Assembly: GCF_016862375.1 (NCBI RefSeq)
Contig: NZ_BOMV01000015.1
Coordinates: 1-64,000 of the forward strand
Direction of reading: 5' to 3'
Length of the DNA: 64,000 nt
DNA from: Paractinoplanes rishiriensis
Lineage (GTDB): Bacteria > Actinomycetota > Actinomycetes > Mycobacteriales > Micromonosporaceae
Both the position numbers and the translations under genes were made by a program. The notes below the pieces were generated by a model, which saw only the letters and a program-made list of their open reading frames with translations, did not search any database and was not told the DNA's origin. Shown piece after piece: positions 16,619 to 26,245 of this stretch (position 1 is the first letter of the stretch; each line of letters opens with the position of its first letter).

Positions 16619-17995
16619 TTGCTCGCGCTCATCACGGATGCGGTAGAGGACCGCAGCGCCCGGGGCATCGCGGCCGCCGTCGGGCGCCTGGTCAGTGCGG
16701 GCACCCTGCCGGCCGGGAGCCGGCTGCCCACCGTCCGGGACATGGCCCGGGAGCTGGGGGTCAGCCCGACCACGGTGAGCGAGGCCTGGCAGAGCCTCAC
16801 CCGGGCCGGCGCGATCCGCACCCGGGGCCGGTCCGGCACGTTCGTGGCCCCGCCCGGCCTGACCCGGCTGGGCCGGCGCTACGTGCAGATGAGCGGGGTG
16901 CCGGCCGCGGTCGCCCGGGACCTGTCCACCGGGGTGCCCGACCACGACCTGCTGCCCGACCTCACCGACGCGCTCAAGCGGCTCGGCGACGGCCGGCTGA
17001 CCAGCAGCTACCTGGACGCTCCGGTGCTGCCGGAGCTCGAGGAGGTGCTCCGCGAGCGCTGGCCGTCCCGGCCCGGGCAGCTCACCGTGGTGGACGGCGC
17101 GATGGACGCGCTGGACCGGGTGATCGCGACGGTGGTGCGCTTCGGCGACCGGGTGGTGGTGGAAAACCCGGCCTTCCCGCCGCTGCTCGACCTGCTGCAG
17201 GCGGTGGGCGCCACGGTGGTGGGCGTGCCGATGGACGAGCACGGCATCGCGCCCGGACAGCTGCGCGCGCTGCTCGCCGAGTTCCCGGCGAGGGCGCTGT
17301 TCCTGCAGCCCCGGGCGCACAACCCGACCGGGATCAGCATGCCGCCGGAGCGGGCCGCGGAACTGGCCGGCGTGCTGGCCGGCTTTCCCGGCGTCGTCGT
17401 GGTGGAGGACGACCACGCCGGCGATATCGCCTCGGCGGCGCCGGTCAGCCTCGGCCGGCACCTGCCGGAGCAGACCGTGCACGTGGCCAGCTTCTCCAAG
17501 AGCCACGGGCCCGACCTGCGGCTGGCCGCGATCGGCGGGCCGGCCGCGATCGTCGAGCAGGTGGCCGAGCGGCGGCTGCTCGGGCCGGGCTGGTCCAGCC
17601 GGTTGCTCCAGGCGGTGCTGCTCGACCTGCTGACCGATCCGGGCGCCACCGCGCAGGTGGCTGCGGCCCGCCACGCGTACCTCCAAAGACGCCGGCAGCT
17701 GCTCGCCTGCCTGCACCACCGCGGGGTTACCGCGACCGCCGCAGACGGTATCAACCTGTGGATGGCCGTGGACGACCAGCAGATCGCGCTGGTCGAGCTG
17801 GCCGCGCACGGCATCGCGGTGGCGCCCGGCACCCCGTTCTGTGTCACCCCGCTCGGCTCCGACCACGTGCGGGTCACGGCGGGGCTGGTCGCGGACGGGT
17901 TCGACGACCTGGCCGGCGCGCTCGCCTCGGCCGCCATCCGGGACAGCCGCGGCAGCGGTACCCGAGCCCGCCCGCATCCGCGCGGCTGGCGCTGA
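16619..17995 (+). CDS. MocR-family regulator: GntR winged helix fused to aminotransferase-like domain
   Basis: This protein of about 458 residues has an N-terminal GntR DNA-binding domain, GSRLPTVRDMARELGVSPTT. A fold-type-I aminotransferase domain follows, keeping the PLP lysine (K294 in ASFSKSHGPDLRL) and HNPTG. MocR proteins use PLP or amino compounds as effectors and usually control a divergent gene. Here the divergent operon is the pyrimidine/hydantoin locus and the next gene is an aminotransferase. I prefer TTG 16619, five bases after GGAAGG; an upstream ATG at 16526 would extend it by 31 residues of poor coding character. Confidence 0.88.
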   Translation: MLALITDAVEDRSARGIAAAVGRLVSAGTLPAGSRLPTVRDMARELGVSPTTVSEAWQSLTRAGAIRTRGRSGTFVAPPGLTRLGRRYVQMSGVPAAVARDLSTGVPDHDLLPDLTDALKRLGDGRLTSSYLDAPVLPELEEVLRERWPSRPGQLTVVDGAMDALDRVIATVVRFGDRVVVENPAFPPLLDLLQAVGATVVGVPMDEHGIAPGQLRALLAEFPARALFLQPRAHNPTGISMPPERAAELAGVLAGFPGVVVVEDDHAGDIASAAPVSLGRHLPEQTVHVASFSKSHGPDLRLAAIGGPAAIVEQVAERRLLGPGWSSRLLQAVLLDLLTDPGATAQVAAARHAYLQRRRQLLACLHHRGVTATAADGINLWMAVDDQQIALVELAAHGIAVAPGTPFCVTPLGSDHVRVTAGLVADGFDDLAGALASAAIRDSRGSGTRARPHPRGWR

Positions 17996-18016
17996 CCCTC
18001 CGGGAGGTTCCCCCTC

Positions 18017-19318
18017 ATGACCGACGACCTGCTGAGCCGGCACCGCGCGGTGCTGCCGGACTGGATGCCGCTCTACTACGGCGACGCGGCGCTCGAGATC
18101 GTGTCCGGCTCCGGCCGCCGGGTGACCGACGCCGCCGGGCGGACCTATCTGGACTTCTTCGGCGGCGTGCTGACCAACATGATCGGGTACGACGTCGCCG
18201 AGATCACCGAGGCGGTGCAGCGCCAGCTGTCCACCGGCGTGGTGCACACGTCCACGCTGTACCTGATCCGCCAGCAGGTCGACCTGGCCGAGAAGATCGC
18301 CCGGCTGTCCGGCATCCCGGACGCCCGGGTGTTCTTCACCAACTCGGGCACCGAGGCCAACGAGACCGCGCTGCTGATGGCCACCAACGTGCGCCGGTCC
18401 AACCAGGTGCTGGCGATCAAGAACAGCTACCACGGCCGCACCTTCGCGACCATGGCGATCACCGGGCACCGGTCCTGGTCGTCCAGTTCGCTCAGCCCGC
18501 TGAACGTGTCCTGGCTGTCCTCGGCGGACCGGCTGCGCGGCCGGATGGCCGGGCTTACCGACGGCGACCTGGCCGAGGCGGCCGTCGACGACCTGCGCGA
18601 GGTGCTGGCCACGGTCACCGCGGGCGACGTGGCCGCGCTGATCGCCGAGCCGGTTCAGGGCGTCGGCGGCTTCGTCGCGGCGCCGGACGGCGTGCTCGGC
18701 GCCTACCACAAGGTGCTGGCCGAGCACGGCATCCTGCTGATCGCCGACGAGGTGCAGACCGGCTGGGGCCGCACCGGCGAGCACTTCTGGGGTTACCAGG
18801 CGCACGGCGTCACGCCGGACCTGATCACCTTCGCCAAGGGCATCGGCAACGGTTTCGCGCTCGGTGGCGTGGTCGGGCGGGCCGCGGTGATGAATGCGGT
18901 GCCGGCGATCAGCTTCTCCACGTTCGGCGGCAACCCGCTGTCGGCCGCGGCCGGCAACGCGGTCCTCGACTACGTGCTCGACCACGACCTGCAGGCGAAC
19001 GCGGCCCGGGTGGGCGCGATCCTGCTGGACGGCCTGCGCGCGCTGGCCGCCGCCATCGTGGGGGAGGTGCGCGGCAAGGGGCTGATGGTCGGCGTCGAGT
19101 TCGTCCGGCCCGGCACCCGCGAGCCGGACCCGGCCGCCACGGTGCGGGTCTTCGACGAGTGCCGGGCCGGCGGCCTGCTGGTGGGCAAGGGCGGCCTGTA
19201 CGGCAACGTGGTGCGGATCGGCCCGCCGCTGACCCTGACCGAGGACGAGGCGCGGGAGGGGCTGGCGGTGCTGTCGGGCGCGATCGGGCGGGTCGACAGC
19301 GAATATCACTTAGCGTAG
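18017..19318 (+). CDS. Class III PLP aminotransferase (aspartate aminotransferase family)
   Basis: This 433-residue omega-aminotransferase has PLP lysine K274 in TFAKGIGNGF, the phosphate-binding block NSGTEANETAL and the aspartate motif LIADEVQTGWGRTG. In pyrimidine catabolism such enzymes move the amino group of beta-alanine or 3-aminoisobutyrate to pyruvate or 2-oxoglutarate, which would complete the pathway begun by the divergent operon. AGXT2-like activities are also possible. A GGGAGG site precedes the ATG, 21 bp after the MocR gene. The 3' end overlaps the convergent dioxygenase gene by 9 bp. Confidence 0.92.
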   Translation: MTDDLLSRHRAVLPDWMPLYYGDAALEIVSGSGRRVTDAAGRTYLDFFGGVLTNMIGYDVAEITEAVQRQLSTGVVHTSTLYLIRQQVDLAEKIARLSGIPDARVFFTNSGTEANETALLMATNVRRSNQVLAIKNSYHGRTFATMAITGHRSWSSSSLSPLNVSWLSSADRLRGRMAGLTDGDLAEAAVDDLREVLATVTAGDVAALIAEPVQGVGGFVAAPDGVLGAYHKVLAEHGILLIADEVQTGWGRTGEHFWGYQAHGVTPDLITFAKGIGNGFALGGVVGRAAVMNAVPAISFSTFGGNPLSAAAGNAVLDYVLDHDLQANAARVGAILLDGLRALAAAIVGEVRGKGLMVGVEFVRPGTREPDPAATVRVFDECRAGGLLVGKGGLYGNVVRIGPPLTLTEDEAREGLAVLSGAIGRVDSEYHLA

Positions 19319-20212
19319 CCACGGGACGGATCGGTCGAGCAGCCCGCGGGACTGCAATTCGTGCCGCAGCGGGATCTTCTCGTCGATGTATCCGTCCCAA
19401 TTCACGCCCCAGTAATTGGCGGTGTGGGTCGCCTCGCCGAGCAGTTGCCGCTGGACCGGCGTGCGATTCAGCCACCAGTCGCCGGTGCGGTCGATAGGCA
19501 TTTCGTCGAGCGGCCGGATCCACCGGTAGGTGTACCCGACGAAGAGCATCTTGCGGGTCACCGCGCTGCGGTTGACCGACCGCGAGTGCCACAGCCGCCG
19601 GTCGAAGACGAACGCATCGCCCGGGTTCGCGGTGATTTCCACGGTGCCGCGCGGGTCCGCTCCGCCGGTCGTGCGCTCGAGGGTGTTGCTCAGATGGCTG
19701 CCCGGGATGACCTTGGTGGCGCCGCGTCCGGTCCGGGACAGATCGGACAGCACGTAGGCGACCTTGAGCGACAGCATCGGCCGCGGCTGGCCGACCGCCT
19801 CGGTATCCGAGTTCTGCCGGTAACCGTCCTGGTGCCAGCCCCAGACTTGAGAATGCTCGGCAGGCGGCTGCTCGGCGAGCGCGGGCGGGGTGACGTCGAG
19901 GTGGTTGTGGTGCGAGTAGATGTTCCAGCCGGCCAGGCCCCAGACGTACGGGAACGTGCCGGGGTGGGTCAGCAGTTCGCCGAACTCGTCGTCCCGGTCG
20001 AGGAAGCCGAGCAGGTGCAGGCTGCCGTCCGGCTTGACCCGGCCGGCGGCGCGCTCGGCGGCGTAGACCCGGTCGACCGCGGCCTCGAGCCGCGCCCGGT
20101 GCTCCTCGGTGAGTGCCCGGCGAATTAGCAGAATGCCCTGCTGCTGGAAATCTGTCCGCTTTTCCGGCGTGATGGCGTCGAACATTTCCGGTCCCCCCAT
20201 AATCGTCGTCAT
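19310..20212 (-). CDS. Phytanoyl-CoA dioxygenase (PhyH) family Fe(II)/2-oxoglutarate oxygenase
   Basis: This 300-residue protein has the non-haem iron facial triad H127-x-D129 in GWHQDGY and H209 in LWHSRS, with arginines (RSVNRSAVTRK) placed to bind 2-oxoglutarate. The central part GATKVIPGSHLSNTLE is typical of PhyH, as in ectoine hydroxylase and halogenase relatives. There is no signal peptide. It is monocistronic on the minus strand and converges on the aminotransferase gene. The substrate cannot be named; no ectoine genes are nearby. Confidence 0.9.
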   Translation of the reverse strand: MTTIMGGPEMFDAITPEKRTDFQQQGILLIRRALTEEHRARLEAAVDRVYAAERAAGRVKPDGSLHLLGFLDRDDEFGELLTHPGTFPYVWGLAGWNIYSHHNHLDVTPPALAEQPPAEHSQVWGWHQDGYRQNSDTEAVGQPRPMLSLKVAYVLSDLSRTGRGATKVIPGSHLSNTLERTTGGADPRGTVEITANPGDAFVFDRRLWHSRSVNRSAVTRKMLFVGYTYRWIRPLDEMPIDRTGDWWLNRTPVQRQLLGEATHTANYWGVNWDGYIDEKIPLRHELQSRGLLDRSVPWLR

Positions 20213-20367
20213 GGTTCCCCGGGGAATCGGTTCTCAACGGTGAAGACGGGGTCGGCGGCGGGCCACGTTGCACCTGGTCGTCAAGAAATCGCAAATAGCA
20301 GACGGTGATCACTCAGGGTGTTTTGTACGACAAGGGCGAACTTTTGCTGGATCTGAAGAAACTTGGC

Positions 20368-20397
20368 TTCACTGTGGACGAAACATATCGGTAATCT
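20368..20397 (+). promoter_or_regulatory. Candidate sigma-70-type promoter for the sugar isomerase gene
   Basis: TTCACT (20368-20373) and TAATCT (20392-20397) are separated by 18 bases, about 30 bp ahead of the ATG at 20428 and its AAAGGAG site. This is a plausible vegetative promoter in an AT-richer spacer. It is weak evidence, found by eye only. Confidence 0.35.
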
Positions 20398-20427
20398 GCC
20401 GGTGGACGCCGTTCAAAGGAGACCGCA

Positions 20428-21336
20428 ATGCCGCCGTCATTGAACCGCCGCCAACTACTCGGTGCCGCCGCTGCAGCCGGCGCCGCCACCTCCCTCGCCG
20501 CCACCGCACCGGCCTCGGCCGGCGGCCGCGGCGGCGCGCTGCACCGGGTCCCGCGTGACCAGATCAGCGTGCAGCTTTACACCCTGCGCGGCCAGCTCAA
20601 CATCGACCTGGAGGGCAGCCTCGCCGAACTGGCCGAGATCGGGTACACCCGGGTCGAGCACGCCGGCTTCGTCGGCCGCACCGCCGCGCAGTTCCGCGCC
20701 GCCCTCGACGCCGCCGGCCTGCGCGCCACCTCGGGCCACGTCGGCATCCCGCAGCCCTTCGACGCCGCCGCCTGGGAGCGCGCGCTCGAGGACGCCAACA
20801 TCGTCGGCAACAGGTTCATCGTGCACCCGTTCTTCGGGCAGACCTCGTCCGGCCCGGTCCGCGACGCCGCGGTCTACCTGGCGTTCGCCCGCGACCTCAA
20901 CCGGGCCGGCGCACTGGCCCGCCGGGCCGGGCTCAGCTTCGGCTACCACAACCACCAGGCCGAGTTCCTGCGCCAGTCCGGCACCGACCGGACCGGCTTC
21001 GACATCCTCACCGGGGAGACCGACCCCCGGCTCGTGCACCTCGAGGTGGACCTGTTCTGGGCGTTCCGCGGCGCCAGCGACCCGGTCGACCTGATCCAGC
21101 GCAACCGCGGCCGGATCAAGCAGGTGCACGTCAAGGACCTGGGCGTGAACGGCAGCTTCACCGACCCGGGCGACGGCCTGATCGACTTCGGCCGGATCTT
21201 CGCGCGCTCCCGGGAGGCGGGCCTGATCGAATACATCGTCGAGCGGGACGACGCGGGCACCCCGCCGCGCACGCCCGCGGACGCGCTGATCACGGCGGAG
21301 GTCGGCTACGACTACCTGGCCGGGCTGCGGTTCTGA
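20428..21336 (+). CDS. Tat-exported sugar phosphate isomerase/epimerase (AP2-like TIM barrel)
   Basis: This 302-residue protein has a twin-arginine signal (NRRQLLG followed by an Ala-rich hydrophobic run and an ASA cleavage site near residue 31). The mature domain is a xylose-isomerase-like TIM barrel with candidate metal ligands in HLEVDLFW, HVKDLG and IVERDD. Such proteins isomerise, epimerise or dehydrate sugars; exported forms are often found next to sugar dehydrogenases, as here. AAAGGAG precedes the ATG. The last base of its TGA is the first base of the next ATG (TGATG), so the two genes are coupled. Confidence 0.9.
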   Translation: MPPSLNRRQLLGAAAAAGAATSLAATAPASAGGRGGALHRVPRDQISVQLYTLRGQLNIDLEGSLAELAEIGYTRVEHAGFVGRTAAQFRAALDAAGLRATSGHVGIPQPFDAAAWERALEDANIVGNRFIVHPFFGQTSSGPVRDAAVYLAFARDLNRAGALARRAGLSFGYHNHQAEFLRQSGTDRTGFDILTGETDPRLVHLEVDLFWAFRGASDPVDLIQRNRGRIKQVHVKDLGVNGSFTDPGDGLIDFGRIFARSREAGLIEYIVERDDAGTPPRTPADALITAEVGYDYLAGLRF

Positions 21337-23408
21337 TGTCCCGCTTCTTCGGACTCGTGAGTTTTGTCGGCGTGGCCGTCCTGGCCGTGCCGACCGCGGC
21401 CGTCGCCCACCCAGGGCACGAGTTGCCGCCGGACACCGACTTCCAGAAGGTCACCCTCAACGACTTCCCGGGCGAGCCGATGGCGCTCGCCGTGCTGCCG
21501 GACGGCCGGGTGCTGCACACCGCCCGCACCGGCGAGGTGCGCGTGCACGAACCGTCCACCGGCCGCAACGTACTGGCCGCCACGATCCCGGTCTACCAGC
21601 ACGACGAGGAGGGCGTGCAGGGCGTCGCGGTCGACCCGGACTTCGAGCGCAACAAATGGGTGTACGTGTACTACTCGCCTCCGCTGGACACCCCGCGCGA
21701 CGATCCGTCCACGCCCACGGTGAACGAGGGCGACGCGCCGGCCAACGGCACGGCCGCCGACTTCGCGCCGTTCCAGGGCTTCCTCCGGCTGTCCCGGTTC
21801 AAGCTGGCCGGCAACACCCTGCGGCTGGGCACCGAGCAGAAGATCATCGACGTGCCGACCGACCGCGGCCAGTGCTGCCACGTCGGCGGCAAGATCGATT
21901 TCGACAGCCGGGGCAACCTGCTGCTGTCCACCGGGGACGACACCAACCCGTTCTTCTCCGACGGCTACGCGCCGATCGACGAGCGGCCCGGCCGCAACCC
22001 GGTCTTCGACGCGCAGCGCTCCGCGGCCAACACCAACGACCTGCGCGGCAAGCTGCTGCGGATCACGGTGGGCCGTACCGGCGGGTACACCGTCCCGCGC
22101 GGCAACCTGTTCAAGCCGGGCACGCCGCAGACCCGGCCGGAGATCTACGCGATGGGCCTGCGCAACCCGTTCCGGTTCACCGTGGACCCTTCCAGTGACG
22201 TCGTTTACATGGCGGACTACTCGCCGGACGCGCGTAACCCGAACCCGGCCCGCGGTCCCGCCGGGCACGGCCGCTGGATGGTCATCGACAGGCCGGCGAA
22301 CTACGGCTGGCCGTACTGCGTCGCGCCGGACATGCCCTACGTGGACTACGACTTCGGCACCGGCACCTCGGGCGCGCCGTTCAACTGCGCGGCACCGGTC
22401 AACGACTCGCCCAACAACACCGGCCGGCGCAACCTGCCACCGGTGGAGAAGGCCGAGGTCATTTACTCGTACGGGCTCAGCAGTGAATTTCCCGGGCTGG
22501 CGACCGGCGGCATCGGGCCGATGGGCGGGCCGGCGTACGACTACTCGCCGCGGAACCGGTCGCGGATCAAGTGGCCGGCCTCGTACGACGGCCTGCCGCT
22601 GTTCGCCGAGTGGACCCGCGACTACGTCAAGGCGTTCCACCTGGACCGCCGCAACCGGGTGACCCAGATCGACGCGGTGCTGCCGTCGCTGGTCTTCGAC
22701 AACCCGATGGACCTGGAGTTCGGGCCGGACGGCGCGCTCTACGTGCTGGAGTACGGCGACGGCTTCTTCAACGAGAACCCGGACGCCCAGCTGTCCCGGT
22801 TCGACTTCGTGCGCGGCAACCGGACCCCGATCCCGCGGGCCGCCGCCACACCCGCGTCGGGCGAGGCGCCGCTCACCGTGGCGTTCTCCAGCGCCGGCAC
22901 CACCGACCCGGACGGCGACGCGCTGCGCTACGCGTGGGACTTCGACGCCGACGGCCGGGTCGACTCGCGCTCGCCGAACGCCACCTACACGTTCACCGAG
23001 AACGGCAACTACCGGCCGACGCTGAAGGTCACCGACAGCACCGGCCGCTCCGCCTCGGCCGAGGTGATCCTCCCGGTCGGCACGCTGGCCCCGGTGGTCA
23101 CCTTCGTGACGCCGACCGAGGACGACGCGTTCGCCTTCGGCGACACGGTCACCTACCAGGTCTCGGTCGTCGACGACCAGCCGGTCGACTGCGCCCGGGT
23201 CACGGTCAGCTACATCCTCGGCCACGACGAGCACGGTCACCCACTCTCGCAGAGCTCCGGCTGCACCGGCTCAATCACCACTTTCGTCGACCCCGGCCAC
23301 GCCGGCGCCGGCAACCTCACCGCGGTCTTCGTGGCGTCGTACACCGACACCGGCGTACCGCCGCAGACCGGCACCACCGAGGTGGTGCTCACCCCGACGG
23401 CCGGGTAG
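21336..23408 (+). CDS. Secreted glucose/sorbosone dehydrogenase-like beta-propeller with PKD domain
   Basis: This 690-residue protein starts with a secretion signal (cut near AVAH, residue 28). A soluble PQQ-type sugar dehydrogenase propeller follows (about 35-500), recognisable by DEEGVQGVAVDPDF, QCCHVGGKIDFDSRGNLL and YSYGLSSEFPG. A PKD domain (about 505-590, DGDALRYAWDFDADG) and a C-terminal beta domain with two cysteines follow. PKD domains usually bind polysaccharide or space out domains. It is translationally coupled to the exported isomerase, suggesting joint processing of an extracellular sugar. PQQ dependence is the family expectation; it cannot be shown here. Confidence 0.9.
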   Translation: MSRFFGLVSFVGVAVLAVPTAAVAHPGHELPPDTDFQKVTLNDFPGEPMALAVLPDGRVLHTARTGEVRVHEPSTGRNVLAATIPVYQHDEEGVQGVAVDPDFERNKWVYVYYSPPLDTPRDDPSTPTVNEGDAPANGTAADFAPFQGFLRLSRFKLAGNTLRLGTEQKIIDVPTDRGQCCHVGGKIDFDSRGNLLLSTGDDTNPFFSDGYAPIDERPGRNPVFDAQRSAANTNDLRGKLLRITVGRTGGYTVPRGNLFKPGTPQTRPEIYAMGLRNPFRFTVDPSSDVVYMADYSPDARNPNPARGPAGHGRWMVIDRPANYGWPYCVAPDMPYVDYDFGTGTSGAPFNCAAPVNDSPNNTGRRNLPPVEKAEVIYSYGLSSEFPGLATGGIGPMGGPAYDYSPRNRSRIKWPASYDGLPLFAEWTRDYVKAFHLDRRNRVTQIDAVLPSLVFDNPMDLEFGPDGALYVLEYGDGFFNENPDAQLSRFDFVRGNRTPIPRAAATPASGEAPLTVAFSSAGTTDPDGDALRYAWDFDADGRVDSRSPNATYTFTENGNYRPTLKVTDSTGRSASAEVILPVGTLAPVVTFVTPTEDDAFAFGDTVTYQVSVVDDQPVDCARVTVSYILGHDEHGHPLSQSSGCTGSITTFVDPGHAGAGNLTAVFVASYTDTGVPPQTGTTEVVLTPTAG

Positions 23409-23416
23409 TGAGTGCA

Positions 23417-23446
23417 GGGCCAGGACACCGGCCGGTGTCCTGGCCC
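23417..23446 (+). terminator. Perfect 30-bp palindrome, likely terminator
   Basis: Arms of 15 bp (GGGCCAGGACACCGG, 23417-23431, and its exact complement, 23432-23446) begin eight bases after the stop codon of the sugar dehydrogenase gene. No U-tract follows, as is common for actinobacterial terminators. Confidence 0.8.
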
Positions 23447-23601
23447 GCGGAGGTGAGCCGTGCGCGGTCAGGCACCGGCGCGCTCGATCCGCACCGTGAA
23501 CCGGCGGCCTCACCCGCGCCGTGCGGTGCGAGGAAGTCACTGACGATGGGTGTACTGCTGGTAACTCGCAGGCCGGCGGCGCTCGCCGTACCGTCGGGGT
23601 C

Positions 23602-24489
23602 GTGGACAACCGAGCCGAGGTGCGCGACTTTCTCACCTCCCGCCGCGCGAAGATCAACCCGGAGCGGGCCGGTCTCCCGGTCACCGGCCAGCGCCGGGTT
23701 CCCGGGCTGCGGCGCAGCGAGGTCGCCGCGCTGGCCGGGATGAGCGTGGAGTACTACGCGAAACTTGAACGCGGCACCCTCGCCGGTGTCTCCGCCGGTG
23801 TGCTCGACGCGATCGCCCGGGCCCTGCAACTCGACGAGGCGGAACGCGCGCACCTGCTGCGCCTCGCCCACGAGGCCGACGGCAGCAACGCCGTGCTGCG
23901 CCCGCGCCGGCGGCCGAAACGGTGGCAGGTCCGGCCCAGCCTGCAGTGGTCGCTCGACGCCGTCACCACCGCGCCGGTGATCGTCGGCAACAACCGCTCG
24001 GACCTGCTCGCGGCCAACCCGCTCGGCCGTGCCCTGTACTCCGAGCTCTACACCGGTCCGGCCGGCCCGCCGAACTTCGCCCGCTTCACCTTCCTGGACA
24101 GCGCGGCCCGCCGCTTCTACCCGGACTGGGGCCTCGCCGCCGACATGACCGTCGCCAACCTGCGCACCGCGGCCGGCAAGGACCCGCACGACAAGAGCCT
24201 GCACGACCTCGTCGGCGAACTGTCCACTCGCAGCGACGACTTCCGCCGCCGCTGGGGCTCGCACGACGTCCGCACCCACGGCACCGGCGTGAAACACTTC
24301 CACCACCCCGTGGTCGGCGGCCTCGAACTCGCCTACGAGAGCATGGACCTCCGCGCCGAACCCGATCTGACCATGACCATCTACGCGGCCGAACCGGATT
24401 CACCCACCGAGGACGCGCTCCGCCTGCTCGCCTCCTGGGCCGCCTCGCAGCAGCCGGTCGCGGCCGAGCGGCCGGCGAACGGAAGATGA
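23602..24489 (+). CDS. XRE-family transcriptional regulator with MmyB-like ligand domain
   Basis: This regulator of about 295 residues has an N-terminal helix-turn-helix, GLRRSEVAALAGMSVEYYAKLERG. A MmyB-like domain follows (about 105-280), typical of actinobacterial regulators that bind a small hydrophobic ligand: NRSDLLAANPLGRALYSELY, FTFLDSAARRFYPDW and KHFHHPVVGGLELAYE. Family members often control neighbouring short-chain dehydrogenases or transporters; no such divergent gene is present here. GTG 23602 is preferred, since it begins the usual VDNRAEVRDFL N-terminus; a start at 23521 would add 27 unlikely residues. Confidence 0.9.
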   Translation: MDNRAEVRDFLTSRRAKINPERAGLPVTGQRRVPGLRRSEVAALAGMSVEYYAKLERGTLAGVSAGVLDAIARALQLDEAERAHLLRLAHEADGSNAVLRPRRRPKRWQVRPSLQWSLDAVTTAPVIVGNNRSDLLAANPLGRALYSELYTGPAGPPNFARFTFLDSAARRFYPDWGLAADMTVANLRTAAGKDPHDKSLHDLVGELSTRSDDFRRRWGSHDVRTHGTGVKHFHHPVVGGLELAYESMDLRAEPDLTMTIYAAEPDSPTEDALRLLASWAASQQPVAAERPANGR

Positions 24490-24496
24490 ACGGGAC

Positions 24497-24532
24497 GCTA
24501 ACGGCCGGGTTCGGATGAATCGGGCCGTTAGC
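24497..24532 (+). terminator. Hairpin after the XRE regulator gene
   Basis: GCTAACGGCC (24497-24506) pairs with GGCCGTTAGC (24523-24532) around a 16-base loop, beginning eight bases after the stop codon. It is a likely terminator separating this gene from the phosphate transporter. Confidence 0.6.
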
Positions 24533-24658
24533 TGACCGTGAGGTTTTGGCAACGGATGGGCGACTTTAGGGAAACATGAGGTTAACGAAGGCCGAACTTC
24601 GAAAAGGCTGTGTTCACCCTCTAGAAAACCGCTGGTCATCCGGGCGAAGATCGCCCGC

Positions 24659-25888
<1,230 letters not shown>

Positions 25889-25897
25889 GGGGACAGC

Positions 25898-26176
25898 ATG
25901 CACAATCTGGGTTTCGCCCTCGACGGGGCGTGGCGGGTCCTGCTGGCCGGGCTGCTGCTCGGCGCCGGGCTGCCGATCCTGTTCACCCTCGGCATCCGCT
26001 CGCTGGCCTGGTCGGCGGCGAGCGGGCCGGCCCGGCAGGTGGGCCGGGCGACCGGTTACGCCCTGTTCGGGGTGGTCGTCGTCGGCGTCCTGCTGGGCAT
26101 CGCGTTCATCGTTGCCAGCGGGTTCGGAATGCGTCTCAGTTTCGAGCACCTCTACCCGACGGTCGTACCCAAGTAA
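25898..26176 (+). CDS. Small two-span membrane protein linked to Pit
   Basis: This 92-residue protein has two hydrophobic segments (about 14-32 and 50-75) separated by a basic loop, SGPARQVGRATG. It starts nine bases after the Pit stop with AGGGGGA ahead of the ATG, so it is likely co-transcribed and functionally linked with phosphate uptake. No domain is recognised. Confidence 0.8.
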   Translation: MHNLGFALDGAWRVLLAGLLLGAGLPILFTLGIRSLAWSAASGPARQVGRATGYALFGVVVVGVLLGIAFIVASGFGMRLSFEHLYPTVVPK

Positions 26177-26197
26177 ACTCCTCCGCCGCGGTGCCGA

Positions 26198-26239
26198 AAG
26201 GGCTAGTCGAACACGCCACCGTTCGGCTGCCCTTGGAGG
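26198..26239 (+). promoter_or_regulatory. Two-part hairpin abutting the MMPL ribosome binding site
   Basis: AAGGGC (26198-26203) pairs with GCCCTT (26229-26234), and inside it CGAAC pairs with GTTCG. The right arm runs into TTGGAGG (26233-26239), the site for GTG 26246. It could act as a terminator for the phosphate genes or modulate translation of the transporter. Evidence is structural, by eye. Confidence 0.4.
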
Positions 26240-26245
26240 ATTTTC

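Noticed and set aside
19310..20212. Ectoine hydroxylase assignment for the PhyH-type gene
   Set aside because: No ectABC genes are nearby and the sequence shows only general PhyH features.
24581..24620. Possible PHO box (GTTAAC and GTTCACC) ahead of the Pit gene
   Set aside because: The two half-sites are 31 bp apart, not in 11-bp direct-repeat register, and the first departs from the consensus.
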